A DNA stretch of 64,000 nucleotides from Hespellia stercorisuis DSM 15480 (GCF_900142165.1 NZ_FQZY01000005.1:1-64000); one strand, 5' to 3'; counted from the stretch's first letter, positions 1-9,158 are shown. The notes: generated by a model from the letters alone, not told the origin. A program made the numbers and translations.

Positions 1-92
1 CGAAATAATATCGCAAAACAGGTTTTAAAAATTCTCTGTTTTGTACAAAAATTAATTAGTTCCCCAAGGGGGTTCTGAACAGTTACGTTTTT

Positions 93-689
93 TTACATCT
101 CTTCTGACATGTCCTCATCCGCATATGCCTCTGTCGGCACTTCCGGAATATCAAGCTCTGAACGATTGGTCCGCACAACATCATAACATTCTCTCAGGGA
201 ATTAACCAGACCATCATACTTGGTTGTATAGCTGTCTAAGGTGTGACCGATAATGCTCTCTGCATTGGCTAACAGGTCATCCGTGTACTGAATGGCTCCG
301 ATACGGATACTGTTGGCATCTGCCGTGGCATTGTCAAGAATCTCCTGTGCCTGCTCTGTGGCCGCTGTGACGATCTCGTTCGCCTGCGCATAGGCCTGCT
401 GCATGATCTCATGCTCACTGACCAGCTCAGTAGTCTGAACCTGTGCATCCTCCATCAACGCCTCCGCCTTCGCCTGCGCGTCAGCCAGAATAGCATCTCT
501 GTTGCTGATAATCTTCTGATATCTCTTTATCTCATCAGGGGTCTTCATACGAAGTTCTCTCAACAATTCATCGAGATGCTCCTTATTTACAATAATCTTA
601 GTAGTGGACAATGGCTGAAATTTACAATCTCTGTCAATGTACTCTTCGATCTCTTCGATAATCTGTTCGATACGACTACTCATACTCAT
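93..689 (-). CDS. coiled-coil DivIVA-like / V-ATPase-subunit-like protein
   Basis: Soluble 198-residue protein of unknown function. Residues about 58-135 are a long Ala/Glu/Gln-rich heptad stretch with no membrane segment, and the tail is acidic (ends EDMSEEM). Such proteins are often labelled ATPase subunit or DivIVA-like because of the coiled coil; I see no catalytic motif. It overlaps the end of coaD by 4 bases (ATGA), so it is translationally coupled to coaD and rsmD. AAAGGAG lies only 3 bases before the first ATG but 9 before the ATG at 683, so the true start may be two codons later. The coiled-coil assignment is firm; the function is open. Confidence 0.8.
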   Translation of the reverse strand: MSMSSRIEQIIEEIEEYIDRDCKFQPLSTTKIIVNKEHLDELLRELRMKTPDEIKRYQKIISNRDAILADAQAKAEALMEDAQVQTTELVSEHEIMQQAYAQANEIVTAATEQAQEILDNATADANSIRIGAIQYTDDLLANAESIIGHTLDSYTTKYDGLVNSLRECYDVVRTNRSELDIPEVPTEAYADEDMSEEM

Positions 690-1177
690 ACTCTCCTTTT
701 GCCTTGTATTTTATTATGTAACTCTCCGACTACCACTTCCGGCACAAATTGTTCAATGTCTCCCCCAAAAGCGGCAATCTCTTTTACTGTAGTAGAACTC
801 AGATACGAGTAGTCTATACTCGTCGTCAGGAACATGGTCTCAACGTTAGGTTCTAATTTATGATTTGTCTGTGACATCTGCAGTTCATATTCGAAATCCG
901 TAATTGCACGTAAACCACGAATAACAAGGCGAGAATGTGTCTGCCTTGCAAAATCAATCAGTAATCCCTCAAATGGGACTACACTGACATTCTGAAACTC
1001 TTTTGTTGCATCTTTTAACATTTTAACACGTTCTTCCACAGAAAACAACGGCATTTTTGCATTATTATTCAACACTCCAATAATTAATACATCCACTATT
1101 TTTGAGGCTCTTTCTATGATGTCCATGTGTCCGTTCGTAACCGGGTCGAAGCTTCCCGGATAAATTGCTCTAAGCAT
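686..1177 (-). CDS. coaD: phosphopantetheine adenylyltransferase CoaD
   Basis: Transfers AMP from ATP to 4'-phosphopantetheine to make dephospho-CoA, the penultimate step of coenzyme A synthesis, in the cytosol. The 163 residues match the family length. The N-terminal [11 protein letters not shown] carries the nucleotidyltransferase TxGH signature (T14 to H17), and SSTTVKE at 127-133 matches the second ATP-binding motif. It starts one base inside the rsmD stop codon and overlaps the downstream coiled-coil gene by 4 bases, so the three genes form one tight operon. rsmD-coaD adjacency is widespread in Firmicutes. Confidence 0.97.
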   Translation of the reverse strand: MLRAIYPGSFDPVTNGHMDIIERASKIVDVLIIGVLNNNAKMPLFSVEERVKMLKDATKEFQNVSVVPFEGLLIDFARQTHSRLVIRGLRAITDFEYELQMSQTNHKLEPNVETMFLTTSIDYSYLSSTTVKEIAAFGGDIEQFVPEVVVGELHNKIQGKRRV

Positions 1178-1740
1178 TAAGATTCCCTTCTTTCCATCTC
1201 GAGAAAAACGTGTTTATTCGTCTTGTATTTTTTTTCTTTTATCAAAGTAAATCCCATATCCATCACGTAATCAAACGAGGTGTCCAGAGATGCCTCCACA
1301 ATAATCAGGCAGTCATCCCCCAGCAGATCCGAGCCCGCCAGATACGTGAGCACCTGTTTTTCCAGTTCCTGCCCGTATGGCGGATCCATGAAAATATAAT
1401 CAAACTTTTTGCTCCCGTTCAGCCTGTGGAGGGCCGTCAGCGCATCGGTAGACATAGGCACCGCGCGATCCTCCAGCCTGGTATGCTCAAGATTCGCTTT
1501 GATACACTCCATTGCCTTCGGATTCTTCTCCACAAAAACCGCCTCACCGGCACCGCGGCTCAATGCCTCGATTCCGATTCCGCCACTTCCCGCAAAAAGA
1601 TCCAGAAACTTTGAATCACAAAGATATGTGGAAATCATGTTAAACAGGGTTTCCTTGATCCTGTCTGTTGTTGGTCTTGTCTCTGTTCCGTCCAGTGTTT
1701 TCAGTTGTAGTCGTTTTGCACTGCCTGCAATCACGCGCAT
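1177..1740 (-). CDS. rsmD: 16S rRNA m2G966 methyltransferase RsmD
   Basis: SAM-dependent methyltransferase that modifies guanine 966 (E. coli numbering) of 16S rRNA during 30S assembly. The protein begins [10 protein letters not shown], typical of the family. The SAM-binding loop [15 protein letters not shown] is at about residues 46-60 and the catalytic DPPY motif at 119-122. Its 187 residues are full length. It is first in the rsmD-coaD-coiled-coil operon, with a one-base stop/start overlap to coaD. Upstream lies the terminator of the spore protein gene, so its promoter must sit in the roughly 50 bases between; I could not pick one out. Confidence 0.95.
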   Translation of the reverse strand: MRVIAGSAKRLQLKTLDGTETRPTTDRIKETLFNMISTYLCDSKFLDLFAGSGGIGIEALSRGAGEAVFVEKNPKAMECIKANLEHTRLEDRAVPMSTDALTALHRLNGSKKFDYIFMDPPYGQELEKQVLTYLAGSDLLGDDCLIIVEASLDTSFDYVMDMGFTLIKEKKYKTNKHVFLEMERRES

Positions 1741-1790
1741 CCTTCATCCCCCATTTTCCCGTACATATCTTTTTCTTCGCTAAATTCTAA

Positions 1791-1832
1791 CAGAAAAAAG
1801 CGCTCAGGTCAATTCCCAAGCGCCTTTTTCTG
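1791..1832 (-). terminator. rho-independent terminator after the spore protein gene
   Basis: On the minus strand a 9-bp stem GCGCTTGGG/CCTGAGCGC with a 6-base loop is followed by a T tract. A-rich flanks on the other side make it potentially bidirectional. It begins just downstream of the stop codon of the spore protein gene. Confidence 0.85.
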
Positions 1833-1839
1833 CTATTTG

Positions 1840-2043
1840 TTATTTGCCTGCCATCTGTTTTTCCTGCTGTTCAATCATCTTCTTGACCATATAGCCACCG
1901 ACTGATCCATTCTGTTTGGAAGTCAGATCACCATTGTAGCCGTCTGATAATGGTACTCCCAATTCGCTTGCGACCTCGTACTTGAACTTGTTCAATGCAC
2001 CCTTCGCCTCAGGTACCGCTGCCTTATTAGATGAACTTGTCAT
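1840..2043 (-). CDS. alpha/beta-type small acid-soluble spore protein
   Basis: DNA-binding protein that coats and protects spore DNA and is degraded at germination. Its 67 residues fit the alpha/beta SASP family: KFKYEVASELG at about 20-30 holds the GPR protease cleavage region, and the second conserved helix reads NGSVGGYMVKKMIE. A strong AAGGAGGAG site lies ahead of the ATG. A forespore sigma-G promoter is expected; a TATACTA box on the minus strand near 2087-2093 resembles a sigma-G -10 but I found no convincing -35. It is monocistronic, with its own terminator. This gene supports a sporulating host. Confidence 0.96.
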   Translation of the reverse strand: MTSSSNKAAVPEAKGALNKFKYEVASELGVPLSDGYNGDLTSKQNGSVGGYMVKKMIEQQEKQMAGK

Positions 2044-2187
2044 GATAAACTCCTCCTTCTTGTAACGTTTTTTATTTTGTTACAACCATAGTATATGGAG
2101 AATATCGACTTTTACCCTAGAAGTAATTTCATTTTCTGACATTTTTTGTAATTACAGAATTTCTGGCACAGTCTGATCACAATGCTT

Positions 2188-4329
2188 TCATATTTTTTTC
2201 GGCATCTCGAAGGTGCGGAGCTGACTGTTGAGTTCCATGGCATGCTTCACTCTCGCAAGAACGACCTCTTTTATCAGCGGTTTTGTAATGTAATCGTAAG
2301 CTCCCGCCTGAAATGCCTCCACCTGATCCTCTGCACTGTCGTTCGCTGTCATTATAATGATCGGAATGGAACTAACACTGCTTTCCGCCTGACAGAATTT
2401 TAAAAAATCAATCCCCGACATCGCTTTCATATAATTACCCACCAGAATCAGTCTGACCTTGCTCTTATTCTGGTGGAGATACGCAAGTCCGTCTTCCGCA
2501 CTCGCCTCCTGTTGTACATAATATTCCTCACAGAAATATTCATTGATGATTGCCCGGTTGGCCTCATCATCATCAATCACCAGAAGCGTGACATTATGCT
2601 TTGGCGACGTCTCCTCTGTTTTTTGAGAGTGCAGTGCCGCTCCGCCGTCTGCATAGATATATGTTTCTTCATATTCCCCCTCTGGAACCGGTCTGGAATA
2701 ATAATAACCCTGAATGCTGTCACAGCCGACGCCCTCCAGAAAATCTCTCTGTTTTCGGGATTCCACGCCCTCCACTGTAACCGACATTCCCAGCCAATTG
2801 GCCATCCGGATAATGGAGGCAAGAATGATCTCGCCTTTTTCCATCTCCCCGTCCGCCGACAGGAATTTCATGTCGATCTTAAGAATATCCACTTCGATGG
2901 ATTTCAATGTATTCAGCGAGGAATATCCACTTCCAAAATCATCCATCAAAATCGTGAAGCCGGAGCCCCGCAGATCATGAATGGTCTTCTCCATCAATTC
3001 TGTGTTTGACATGTAGGCACTCTCTGTCACTTCCAGCTGAAGCAGTCCCGCACACAGATTATACTTTTCAACCAAATCCTTCAGTAATTTTACAAGGTTC
3101 GGATTGTACAGACTGATTCTTGAAATATTGACCGAGACTGGATACGGCTTTCTTCCGTCGTCCAGCCATTTTCGAAGCAGCTGACAAGTCCGTTCCCAAA
3201 CGTAGTAATCCAGCTTTGCTATGAAACCGTTCTTTTCAAAAACCGGAACAAAAACCCCCGGGGAGATCAGTCCCTTCTGTGGATGTTTCCACCGGACCAG
3301 AGCCTCCGCCCCGCAGATGCTGTCCGTTGCCACCGTGAACTTTGGCTGCAGATACACCACGAACTGTTTTTCATCCAGCGCAGTCTGCATCTCATTGGCT
3401 ATCGCGATCTCATTGGAGACCTGTTCTCCGATTGACTCATTATAAAACGCCAGATTTTTTTCAAACTGATTTTTACACTGAACCGACGCCATCGATGCAC
3501 GGATGTAATACTGTTCAACATCCCTGGACGTGTCATCGATCAGACATGCGCCAACGGACATTTTCAGTGAATAGTCTCTCCGGAAAGCACACAGCTCTTC
3601 CTCCGCAGCGTTGACCCATTTTTGAAGCAATGCTTCATCGCCCTCGTAGGATGCGCAGACACAGAAAACATCCGCATTCATCCTTCCATATGTGCAGAGC
3701 CGGTAGCGTCTGGACTCTTTTTCAACGATGGATGCCATGTAGCAGAGAAGTCTGTCTCCCTCCTGCTCACCGAAAGAAGAGTTAAACAATGCAAAATGAT
3801 CAATATCGATCCGTAGAAAAATAAATCGGGTGTCCGGATACTTCTGCAGCATACGGCTGGTGTCCTCATACATTTTAGAACGGTTGTGCAGCCCGGTCAG
3901 CTGGTCGTGCTCTGACATATGCTGTATCTGCTCATACATCGAGACACGGCTACGTGCGATTGCATTTTTGAGTCTGCTCAGCAGTATATTCGGCTTGTAG
4001 GGCTTTGTCACGAAATCCCATGCCCCTGCATTCAGTGCCTTCTGTTCCGCCTCTGATCCGGATTCCCCTGTCATTACAATGATCGGAAGATCCTTCATCT
4101 TCGCCTCACGCACGCGGTCCAGAAACTCATAGCCGTTCATCACCGGCATCACAATATCCAGCAGAACCGCCGCTATCTGCACCTCTTTTTTATTGAGGAA
4201 CTCCCATGCCTGCTCACCGTTCGCAGCCTCGAGAACCGTAAATTCTACAGAAAGCATTTTGTGTAATATTTTTCGATTGATTGGTTCATCATCCACAATG
4301 AGAACCGTTAATTTTTCATTCATATTCAT
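2188..4329 (-). CDS. REC-GGDEF-EAL-REC response regulator, probable c-di-GMP phosphodiesterase
   Basis: Cytosolic 713-residue signalling protein. Receiver 1 (about 6-125) keeps D13/D14 and the phospho-acceptor D58. A GGDEF-like domain (about 138-295) has NADVF at 218-222 instead of GGDEF, so it is unlikely to make c-di-GMP. The EAL domain (about 310-550) keeps EALVRW (342), DDFGSGYSS (463) and VEGVES (520), so it should hydrolyse c-di-GMP. A second receiver (about 579-700) has G631 where the phospho-acceptor Asp belongs. No histidine kinase lies beside it, so the input is unknown. It stands alone between recG and the spore protein gene. Domain calls are firm; activity is inferred from motifs. 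Confidence 0.93.
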   Translation of the reverse strand: MNMNEKLTVLIVDDEPINRKILHKMLSVEFTVLEAANGEQAWEFLNKKEVQIAAVLLDIVMPVMNGYEFLDRVREAKMKDLPIIVMTGESGSEAEQKALNAGAWDFVTKPYKPNILLSRLKNAIARSRVSMYEQIQHMSEHDQLTGLHNRSKMYEDTSRMLQKYPDTRFIFLRIDIDHFALFNSSFGEQEGDRLLCYMASIVEKESRRYRLCTYGRMNADVFCVCASYEGDEALLQKWVNAAEEELCAFRRDYSLKMSVGACLIDDTSRDVEQYYIRASMASVQCKNQFEKNLAFYNESIGEQVSNEIAIANEMQTALDEKQFVVYLQPKFTVATDSICGAEALVRWKHPQKGLISPGVFVPVFEKNGFIAKLDYYVWERTCQLLRKWLDDGRKPYPVSVNISRISLYNPNLVKLLKDLVEKYNLCAGLLQLEVTESAYMSNTELMEKTIHDLRGSGFTILMDDFGSGYSSLNTLKSIEVDILKIDMKFLSADGEMEKGEIILASIIRMANWLGMSVTVEGVESRKQRDFLEGVGCDSIQGYYYSRPVPEGEYEETYIYADGGAALHSQKTEETSPKHNVTLLVIDDDEANRAIINEYFCEEYYVQQEASAEDGLAYLHQNKSKVRLILVGNYMKAMSGIDFLKFCQAESSVSSIPIIIMTANDSAEDQVEAFQAGAYDYITKPLIKEVVLARVKHAMELNSQLRTFEMPKKI

Positions 4330-4410
4330 CCTCTTTTTTCATCACACGGCTCATGTTGTTCTGATAATTGCAATGAATCAGATTATATTTTCTCTGCCAT
4401 ATATTCTTTT

Positions 4411-4439
4411 ATTATACACGAACTGCAGCTTTCTTTCCA
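4411..4439 (-). promoter_or_regulatory. sigma-A type promoter for the REC-GGDEF-EAL-REC gene
   Basis: On the minus strand TGGAAA (4434-4439) and a perfect TATAAT (4411-4416) are separated by 17 bases, about 80 bases upstream of the start codon. The -10 is consensus and the -35 matches 4 of 6. Confidence 0.55.
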
Positions 4440-4514
4440 CAAAATATAGCAGTTTTTTCACTTATGAAAAAGCATCGCCTTACTGTTCACTCCTGTTTTG
4501 AATGATTTTCCGGT

Positions 4515-6548
4515 CTATAACACACGCAGATTATTTTCTTTCATCAGCCTTCCCGCAATTTTATCCGGCATCACCTTGAGCATATAATCGGCCGCCTCAT
4601 TCGCCTGCTGCAGGATTTTCGCGTCCTGATAGACATCGCCCAGGCGAAAGTCCATCAGCCCACTCTGCCGTATTCCAAACAGATCACCGGGACCGCGCAG
4701 CTTTAAATCCTCCCCTGCAATGAAAAATCCATCGTTGGAATGATTCAGAATTTCCAGACGCTCTCTGGTCTCTTTTGATTTGGACGCACTCATAAAGATA
4801 CAGTAGGACTGATGCTTTCCTCTTCCAACCCGTCCGCGCAGCTGATGGAGCTGTGCCAGGCCAAACCGTTCTGCGTTTTCAATCAGCATGACCGTGGCAT
4901 TCGGAACATCAATTCCGACCTCGATAACCGTCGTGGACACAAGTATCTTGATTTCGCCGGCACCGAAACGTTCCATGATATCGTCTTTCTGGCTCTGTTT
5001 CATTTTGCCGTGCAGATAGTCCACACAGATTCCACTCCCCAGTTCTTCCCGCAGCCGATCCGTATAATCGATGACATTCTCAGCCTCCATGTTCTCGCTC
5101 TCTTCCACCATCGGACAGATCACATAGCACTGTCTTCCCTCAGCCACCTGTCTCTTCATAAAGTCATATGCTGTTCTCCGATAGCCGGTATCCACCACGC
5201 AGTTTTTAATTGGAAGCCGGTTGGCGGGCAGTTCGTCAATCACAGAGATGTCCAGATCCCCATACAGAATAATCGCCAGTGTCCGCGGAATCGGCGTGGC
5301 ACTCATGACGATCACGTGGGGCATCTCCCCTTTCTGTGACAGCTTTTCTCTCTGCTTCACCCCAAAACGGTGCTGTTCATCCGTCACTACGAGTGCCAGA
5401 TTGTGGTAGATGACCTTCTCCTGAATCAGCGCATGCGTCCCGATGACCACCGATGCCACGCCGCTCTCAATCTCCTCATAAACAAGCCGCTTCTCTTTCG
5501 CTGTCATAGAGCCAGTCAGAAGTACCGTCTTCAGCGGAACCCCATATTGGGCAAACATCCTGCCAATGGACTCATAATGCTGCTTTGCAAGCACCTCCGT
5601 CGGTGCCATCAATGCACCCTGATAACCGTTCAGTCCGGCATGCATCAGAGCCAGCACCGCAATGATCGTCTTTCCAGATCCCACATCCCCCTGAATAAGG
5701 CGTGACATCGTCCGCGTTCCGTTCATATCCTGTCTGATTTGCTGCCACACTTTTTTCTGGGCTCCCGTCAGCTCATAGGGCAGTTTTTTCTGAAACACAT
5801 CCATCTGCGGCTTCTCCAGAAACACGAAATGATTCTCCGCAACTTCGTTGCTCTCCTTCAGTTGGCGCAGTCCCAGAATAAAGTCAAGAAACTCCTCGAA
5901 CACGAGGCGTTCCCTCGCCACATAAAAGCTTTTTTTATCCGTCGGGAAATGGATTCCTCTGACAGCATCCTCATATCCGACCAGATGATATCTTTCCCGT
6001 AATGTTTCCGGCAGAGTGTCCTGCCGCGGCGGTGCCACCTCCATAGCCTGATGAACCGCCTTTGTGACGGCATTGTTGGTGATTCCACTGGTCAGTGGAT
6101 AGAGTGGCTGCAGGGTATTCTTCTTTAATTCATACTGAGCACTCGGGTAAAATATCTCCGGATGTTCCATCACAAGGGTACCTTTCCGATTCCGGATTCT
6201 TCCCCGCAGTGTGATTACGCCGCCCTTTCCAAGTGTATTGCGCAGAAACGGCATCCGAAACCAGATGACCTTCAATGTGCCTGTCAGATCCTTCAGATAC
6301 AGCGTCGTGACCTGCATCCGATTGCTGCCGCTGATCTGGATTCTCCCGAAGATTGCTCCGGTGACGGTACAGACATGGTCTTCCTCCACCTCACTCACCG
6401 GAACTGCCTCTTCGTATACATCATATCCTCTCGGGTAATAGCGCAACAGATCTCCAACCGTGTAAATCCCCAGTTTTTCAAACAGCCGCTGTGACTTTTC
6501 CCCGATTCCTTTTAATGCGATAACTCCAGAATTTTGATCCATCTCCAT
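4515..6548 (-). CDS. recG: ATP-dependent DNA helicase RecG
   Basis: Superfamily 2 helicase that remodels stalled replication forks and branches Holliday junctions. At 677 residues it is full length. The N-terminal wedge/OB region (about 1-230) is followed by Walker A GDVGSGKT at about 290-297, the DEQHRFG box typical of RecG, MSATPIPRT, and the C-terminal helicase motifs with QLRGRVGRG. The ATG at 6548 is used; a second ATG two codons on (MEMDQ) is also possible. The gene is separated from fakA by about 150 bases containing a strong hairpin. Confidence 0.97.
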   Translation of the reverse strand: MEMDQNSGVIALKGIGEKSQRLFEKLGIYTVGDLLRYYPRGYDVYEEAVPVSEVEEDHVCTVTGAIFGRIQISGSNRMQVTTLYLKDLTGTLKVIWFRMPFLRNTLGKGGVITLRGRIRNRKGTLVMEHPEIFYPSAQYELKKNTLQPLYPLTSGITNNAVTKAVHQAMEVAPPRQDTLPETLRERYHLVGYEDAVRGIHFPTDKKSFYVARERLVFEEFLDFILGLRQLKESNEVAENHFVFLEKPQMDVFQKKLPYELTGAQKKVWQQIRQDMNGTRTMSRLIQGDVGSGKTIIAVLALMHAGLNGYQGALMAPTEVLAKQHYESIGRMFAQYGVPLKTVLLTGSMTAKEKRLVYEEIESGVASVVIGTHALIQEKVIYHNLALVVTDEQHRFGVKQREKLSQKGEMPHVIVMSATPIPRTLAIILYGDLDISVIDELPANRLPIKNCVVDTGYRRTAYDFMKRQVAEGRQCYVICPMVEESENMEAENVIDYTDRLREELGSGICVDYLHGKMKQSQKDDIMERFGAGEIKILVSTTVIEVGIDVPNATVMLIENAERFGLAQLHQLRGRVGRGKHQSYCIFMSASKSKETRERLEILNHSNDGFFIAGEDLKLRGPGDLFGIRQSGLMDFRLGDVYQDAKILQQANEAADYMLKVMPDKIAGRLMKENNLRVL

Positions 6549-6570
6549 CTGTCTTCCCCCCGATAGTCAG

Positions 6571-6613
6571 AACAACCGCACAACGGAATCTGCTCCCATG
6601 TGCGGCTGTTTTT
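6571..6613. terminator. hairpin between fakA and recG, possible terminator
   Basis: AACAACCGCACA pairs with TGTGCGGCTGTT over 12 bp around a 16-base loop. The better T run lies on the plus strand (TGTTTTTAT), while the minus-strand side has a weaker TTGTTCT run. No plus-strand gene precedes it, so its likely job is partial termination between fakA and recG. Confidence 0.5.
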
Positions 6614-6696
6614 ATAATTTATGTTTTCCTTTTATCTGGCGGATACTTGAAATCCACCTTGCTGCTTACGCATAATATTTTTTCAGACTGCGTTGT

Positions 6697-8358
6697 TTAC
6701 TCTACCGACAGTACATAATAGTAGATTGGCTGGCCGCCACAGTGGCAGTCCACGTCGGCATCCGGATAAAGCTTCTGAACCTCGGCTGCAAAGCGTTCCG
6801 CCTCCTCCTCCAGTACATCCTCACCATAATAGAGACTAATCAGCTCTGTATCTTCGTCGACCATCTCAGAGAGCATATCTCTGGTTGTCTTCTCAACAGA
6901 CTGCCCCACAGCAACGATGCCCTTGTCGCTGATTCCCATGATGTCTCCCTCATGGATTTCTTTGTCATCAATACGGGTATCCCTGACCGCATACGTAACC
7001 TGTCCGGTCTTCACATTGCCGATTTCTTCGTTCATGGTCTCCTCATTGGTATCCACGTCCGCCTCCGGCATATAGTTGATAATCGCTGTAATCCCCTGTG
7101 GTACCGTCTTGGTCGGAATCACGATGATATCTTTGTCCTTCACCAGGTCTCTCGCCTGATTTGCAGCGAGAATAATATTCTTGTTGTTCGGCAGGATAAA
7201 GATATGATCTGCATTCACTTTATCAATTGCGGTGAGCATATCCTCCGTACTTGGATTCATAGTCTGTCCGCCCTCGATAATATAATCAGCTCCCAGTTCC
7301 CGGAAAATGTCATTCATGCCCGAACCGATTGACACAGCGATGAATCCTACCGGTTTCTTCTCCGCTCTCGCTTCTTTTTCTTTCTGTTCAGCCGCAAGCT
7401 TTTCTGCGTCACGAATCAGTTTTTCCTGATGCTCCTCACGCATATTATCAATCTTCATGCGTGACAGCTGTCCATATGTCAAAGCTTTCTGAATCGCAAG
7501 TCCCGGATCATTGGTGTGAACATGAATCTTAACGATGTCCTCATCTGCCACACACACGATAGAGTCACCGAGGGATTCCAGATATGCCTTAAATTCTTTT
7601 TCATCCGCGAATGTAAATTCTTTGTCCGTCATGATGATAAATTCTGTACAGTAACCAAATTTGATATCTGTCTGTACTTCCGCTGAGACTTTGGTCATGC
7701 TGGTTCCCGCGCTGGCCGCAATCGCACTGTAATCCACATCTTTGCCCTGAAATGCATCGTATGCTCCAATCAGAACCTCTAACAGTCCCTGACCACCGGA
7801 GTCGACTACACCGGCTTCTTTCAAAACAGGCAGCATGTCTGGTGTCTTCGCCAGAACTTCTCTCGCATGTTCGATGACTGCCGGAATGAACTCTTCTAAA
7901 TCATCCGTTGTCTCTGCCAGCTCCAACGCTTTGTCAGCGACGCCTCTTGCCACCGTAAGAATTGTTCCCTCTTTCGGTTTCATAACGGCTTTGTAAGCAG
8001 TCTCTGTCGCGCGCTCACACGCTGCCGCAAGTGCTGCCGCCCCAATTTGCTTCTCTTCCCTGACGCCCTTCGTAAATCCACGGAGTAATTGAGAAAGAAT
8101 AACGCCCGAATTTCCTCTTGCTCCCCGGAGCGATCCTGATGAAATTGCCTTACACAGTGTCAGCATGTCCAGTGATTCGATTGAACTCACTTCTTTTGCC
8201 GCAGACATGATGGTAAGTGTCATGTTTGTTCCGGTATCTCCGTCAGGAACCGGGAACACATTCAATTCATTGATAAATTCTTTCTGTGCCTCGATATTGG
8301 CTGCTCCGGCCAGAAACATCCGGGCTAACATCTCAGCATTTATAGTATTTGTTGCCAC
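6697..8358 (-). CDS. fakA: FakA-type fatty acid kinase catalytic subunit (DhaL/YloV family)
   Basis: ATP-binding kinase subunit related to dihydroxyacetone kinase DhaL. In Firmicutes this family phosphorylates fatty acids presented by a DegV/FakB lipid-binding partner. The DhaL domain spans about residues 1-205 and has the Mg-ATP signature FPVPDGDTGTNM near 35-46 plus SSGSLRGARGNSGVI. The C-terminal half is the usual YloV extension. Length 553 is standard. It begins 14 bases after the Asp23-like gene, the conserved yloU-yloV pairing, and precedes recG as in Bacillus. No fakB is seen in this window. Confidence 0.92.
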   Translation of the reverse strand: MATNTINAEMLARMFLAGAANIEAQKEFINELNVFPVPDGDTGTNMTLTIMSAAKEVSSIESLDMLTLCKAISSGSLRGARGNSGVILSQLLRGFTKGVREEKQIGAAALAAACERATETAYKAVMKPKEGTILTVARGVADKALELAETTDDLEEFIPAVIEHAREVLAKTPDMLPVLKEAGVVDSGGQGLLEVLIGAYDAFQGKDVDYSAIAASAGTSMTKVSAEVQTDIKFGYCTEFIIMTDKEFTFADEKEFKAYLESLGDSIVCVADEDIVKIHVHTNDPGLAIQKALTYGQLSRMKIDNMREEHQEKLIRDAEKLAAEQKEKEARAEKKPVGFIAVSIGSGMNDIFRELGADYIIEGGQTMNPSTEDMLTAIDKVNADHIFILPNNKNIILAANQARDLVKDKDIIVIPTKTVPQGITAIINYMPEADVDTNEETMNEEIGNVKTGQVTYAVRDTRIDDKEIHEGDIMGISDKGIVAVGQSVEKTTRDMLSEMVDEDTELISLYYGEDVLEEEAERFAAEVQKLYPDADVDCHCGGQPIYYYVLSVE

Positions 8359-8372
8359 TTTTAGTATCCTCC

Positions 8373-8732
8373 TTAGTCAATTACTCTCACACCTTCGACA
8401 AAAATGTTGATCGTATCAACCGACATGCCTGAAAATTCTTCTACTTTATACTTTACATTGCTCACTAAATTATCCGATACTGACGGAATATTCACTCCGT
8501 AAGATACGATCACATGGAAATTCAGGGTAATACGATTTTCCTCAGATATCCCCACCTGAATGCCATGAGTCAGGCTCTCCTTCTTCAGCAGTCTGACAAG
8601 TCCATCTGTCACACTGACTGCCGCCATGCCGACAATTCCAAAACACTCTACTGCAACCGAACCTGCATATTTTGCAATCACTTCCGGGTTGATAGTGACA
8701 ATTCCCATATCCGTACTAATGCTTCCTTTCAT
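8373..8732 (-). CDS. Asp23/Gls24 family envelope stress response protein (YloU-like)
   Basis: Small soluble protein of 119 residues with the Asp23 fold: GIVTINPEVIAKYAG near the start, then a GIVGM segment and a VSYGVNIPSV strand in the second half. Family members are linked to the cell envelope and usually sit just upstream of the FakA kinase gene, as here (14-base gap). A CGGAGGTAAT site precedes the ATG. A candidate promoter at 9047..9075 would give this gene an unusually long structured leader of about 300 bases. Confidence 0.93.
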   Translation of the reverse strand: MKGSISTDMGIVTINPEVIAKYAGSVAVECFGIVGMAAVSVTDGLVRLLKKESLTHGIQVGISEENRITLNFHVIVSYGVNIPSVSDNLVSNVKYKVEEFSGMSVDTINIFVEGVRVID

Positions 8733-8829
8733 ATATCATTACCTCCGATTTGATTTATCATATTAACAACACATGTATTCCAGCCTGTCACCAGCCCGTG
8801 GCTGATGGCAACACACCTGTGTGACTATT

Positions 8830-8858
8830 ATGCATAATTTGTCTCACAAATTATACAT
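8830..8858. repeat. near-perfect palindrome in the asp23 leader
   Basis: ATAATTTGT and ACAAATTAT (8834-8842 and 8846-8854) pair perfectly around a CTC loop. Three further outer pairs follow one mismatch. There is no T tract, so it is not an ordinary terminator; it could be an operator or an RNA stem. Confidence 0.6.
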
Positions 8859-8936
8859 GGCGATCCCCTCGTCACGATTTGGCTTCGCAGAACGGCCACC
8901 TCCGGCCCTGCCAATCTCTCATCAGACCATAACTAT

Positions 8937-9050
8937 GCCTTACGCACTTCGTGCATACGTGGCTTTGATCGTTTCACACCCCAGATCATATTTGCCGTAT
9001 GTACCTCATGCATACATAACTTCGATCACTTCATAATCCAAGTCATATTA
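8937..9050. repeat. two adjacent imperfect 57-bp tandem repeats
   Basis: Unit 8937..8993 and unit 8994..9050 match at 40 of 57 positions by my base-by-base alignment, and 14 of the 17 differences are transitions. Read on the minus strand in one frame, the units give similar peptides (containing SKLCMHEVHTA and SKPRMHEVRKA), broken by in-frame stops, so any coding capacity is decayed. The TATAAT of the candidate promoter begins at the end of the second unit. Confidence 0.7.
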
Positions 9051-9075
9051 TACATTGTTTTCCCCAGAAATACAA
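9047..9075 (-). promoter_or_regulatory. sigma-A type promoter for the asp23-fakA leader
   Basis: On the minus strand TTGTAT (9070-9075), a 17-base spacer and perfect TATAAT (9047-9052). It lies between the rpmB terminator and asp23, so a transcript from here would have a leader of about 300 bases. Confidence 0.6.
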
Positions 9076-9114
9076 TATGGAAGTACACATACTCCGGTAT
9101 CCTTCGCCCCACAT

Positions 9115-9147
9115 TAAAAAAGCACACTGCTTTCACAATGTGCCTTT
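9115..9147 (-). terminator. rpmB terminator
   Basis: Minus-strand stem GCACATTG/CAGTGTGC (8 bp including one G-T pair) with loop TGAAAG and a run of six T, about a dozen bases after the rpmB stop codon. Confidence 0.85.
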
Positions 9148-9158
9148 TACATTTTCAT

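Larger units (their letters stand above)
8733..9158 (-). other. 426-base structured intergenic region / long leader of asp23-fakA
   Basis: No credible gene. From the asp23 side it holds a GU-tolerant 8-bp hairpin (8789..8807, CATCAGCC/GGCTGGTG on the minus strand), an ACAC/GTGT mini-hairpin (8812-8821), a near-perfect palindrome (8830..8858), a GC-rich stretch, two 57-bp imperfect tandem repeats (8937..9050), a minus-strand promoter (9047..9075), and the rpmB terminator (9115..9147). Because the promoter follows the terminator and points at asp23, most of the region is probably transcribed as a 5' leader. Confidence 0.55.

Noticed and set aside
15-42. AAAACAG/CTGTTTT inverted repeat after the first gene
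   Set aside because: The 7-bp A/T-rich stem with a 14-base loop is too weak to call a terminator, although its position would fit.
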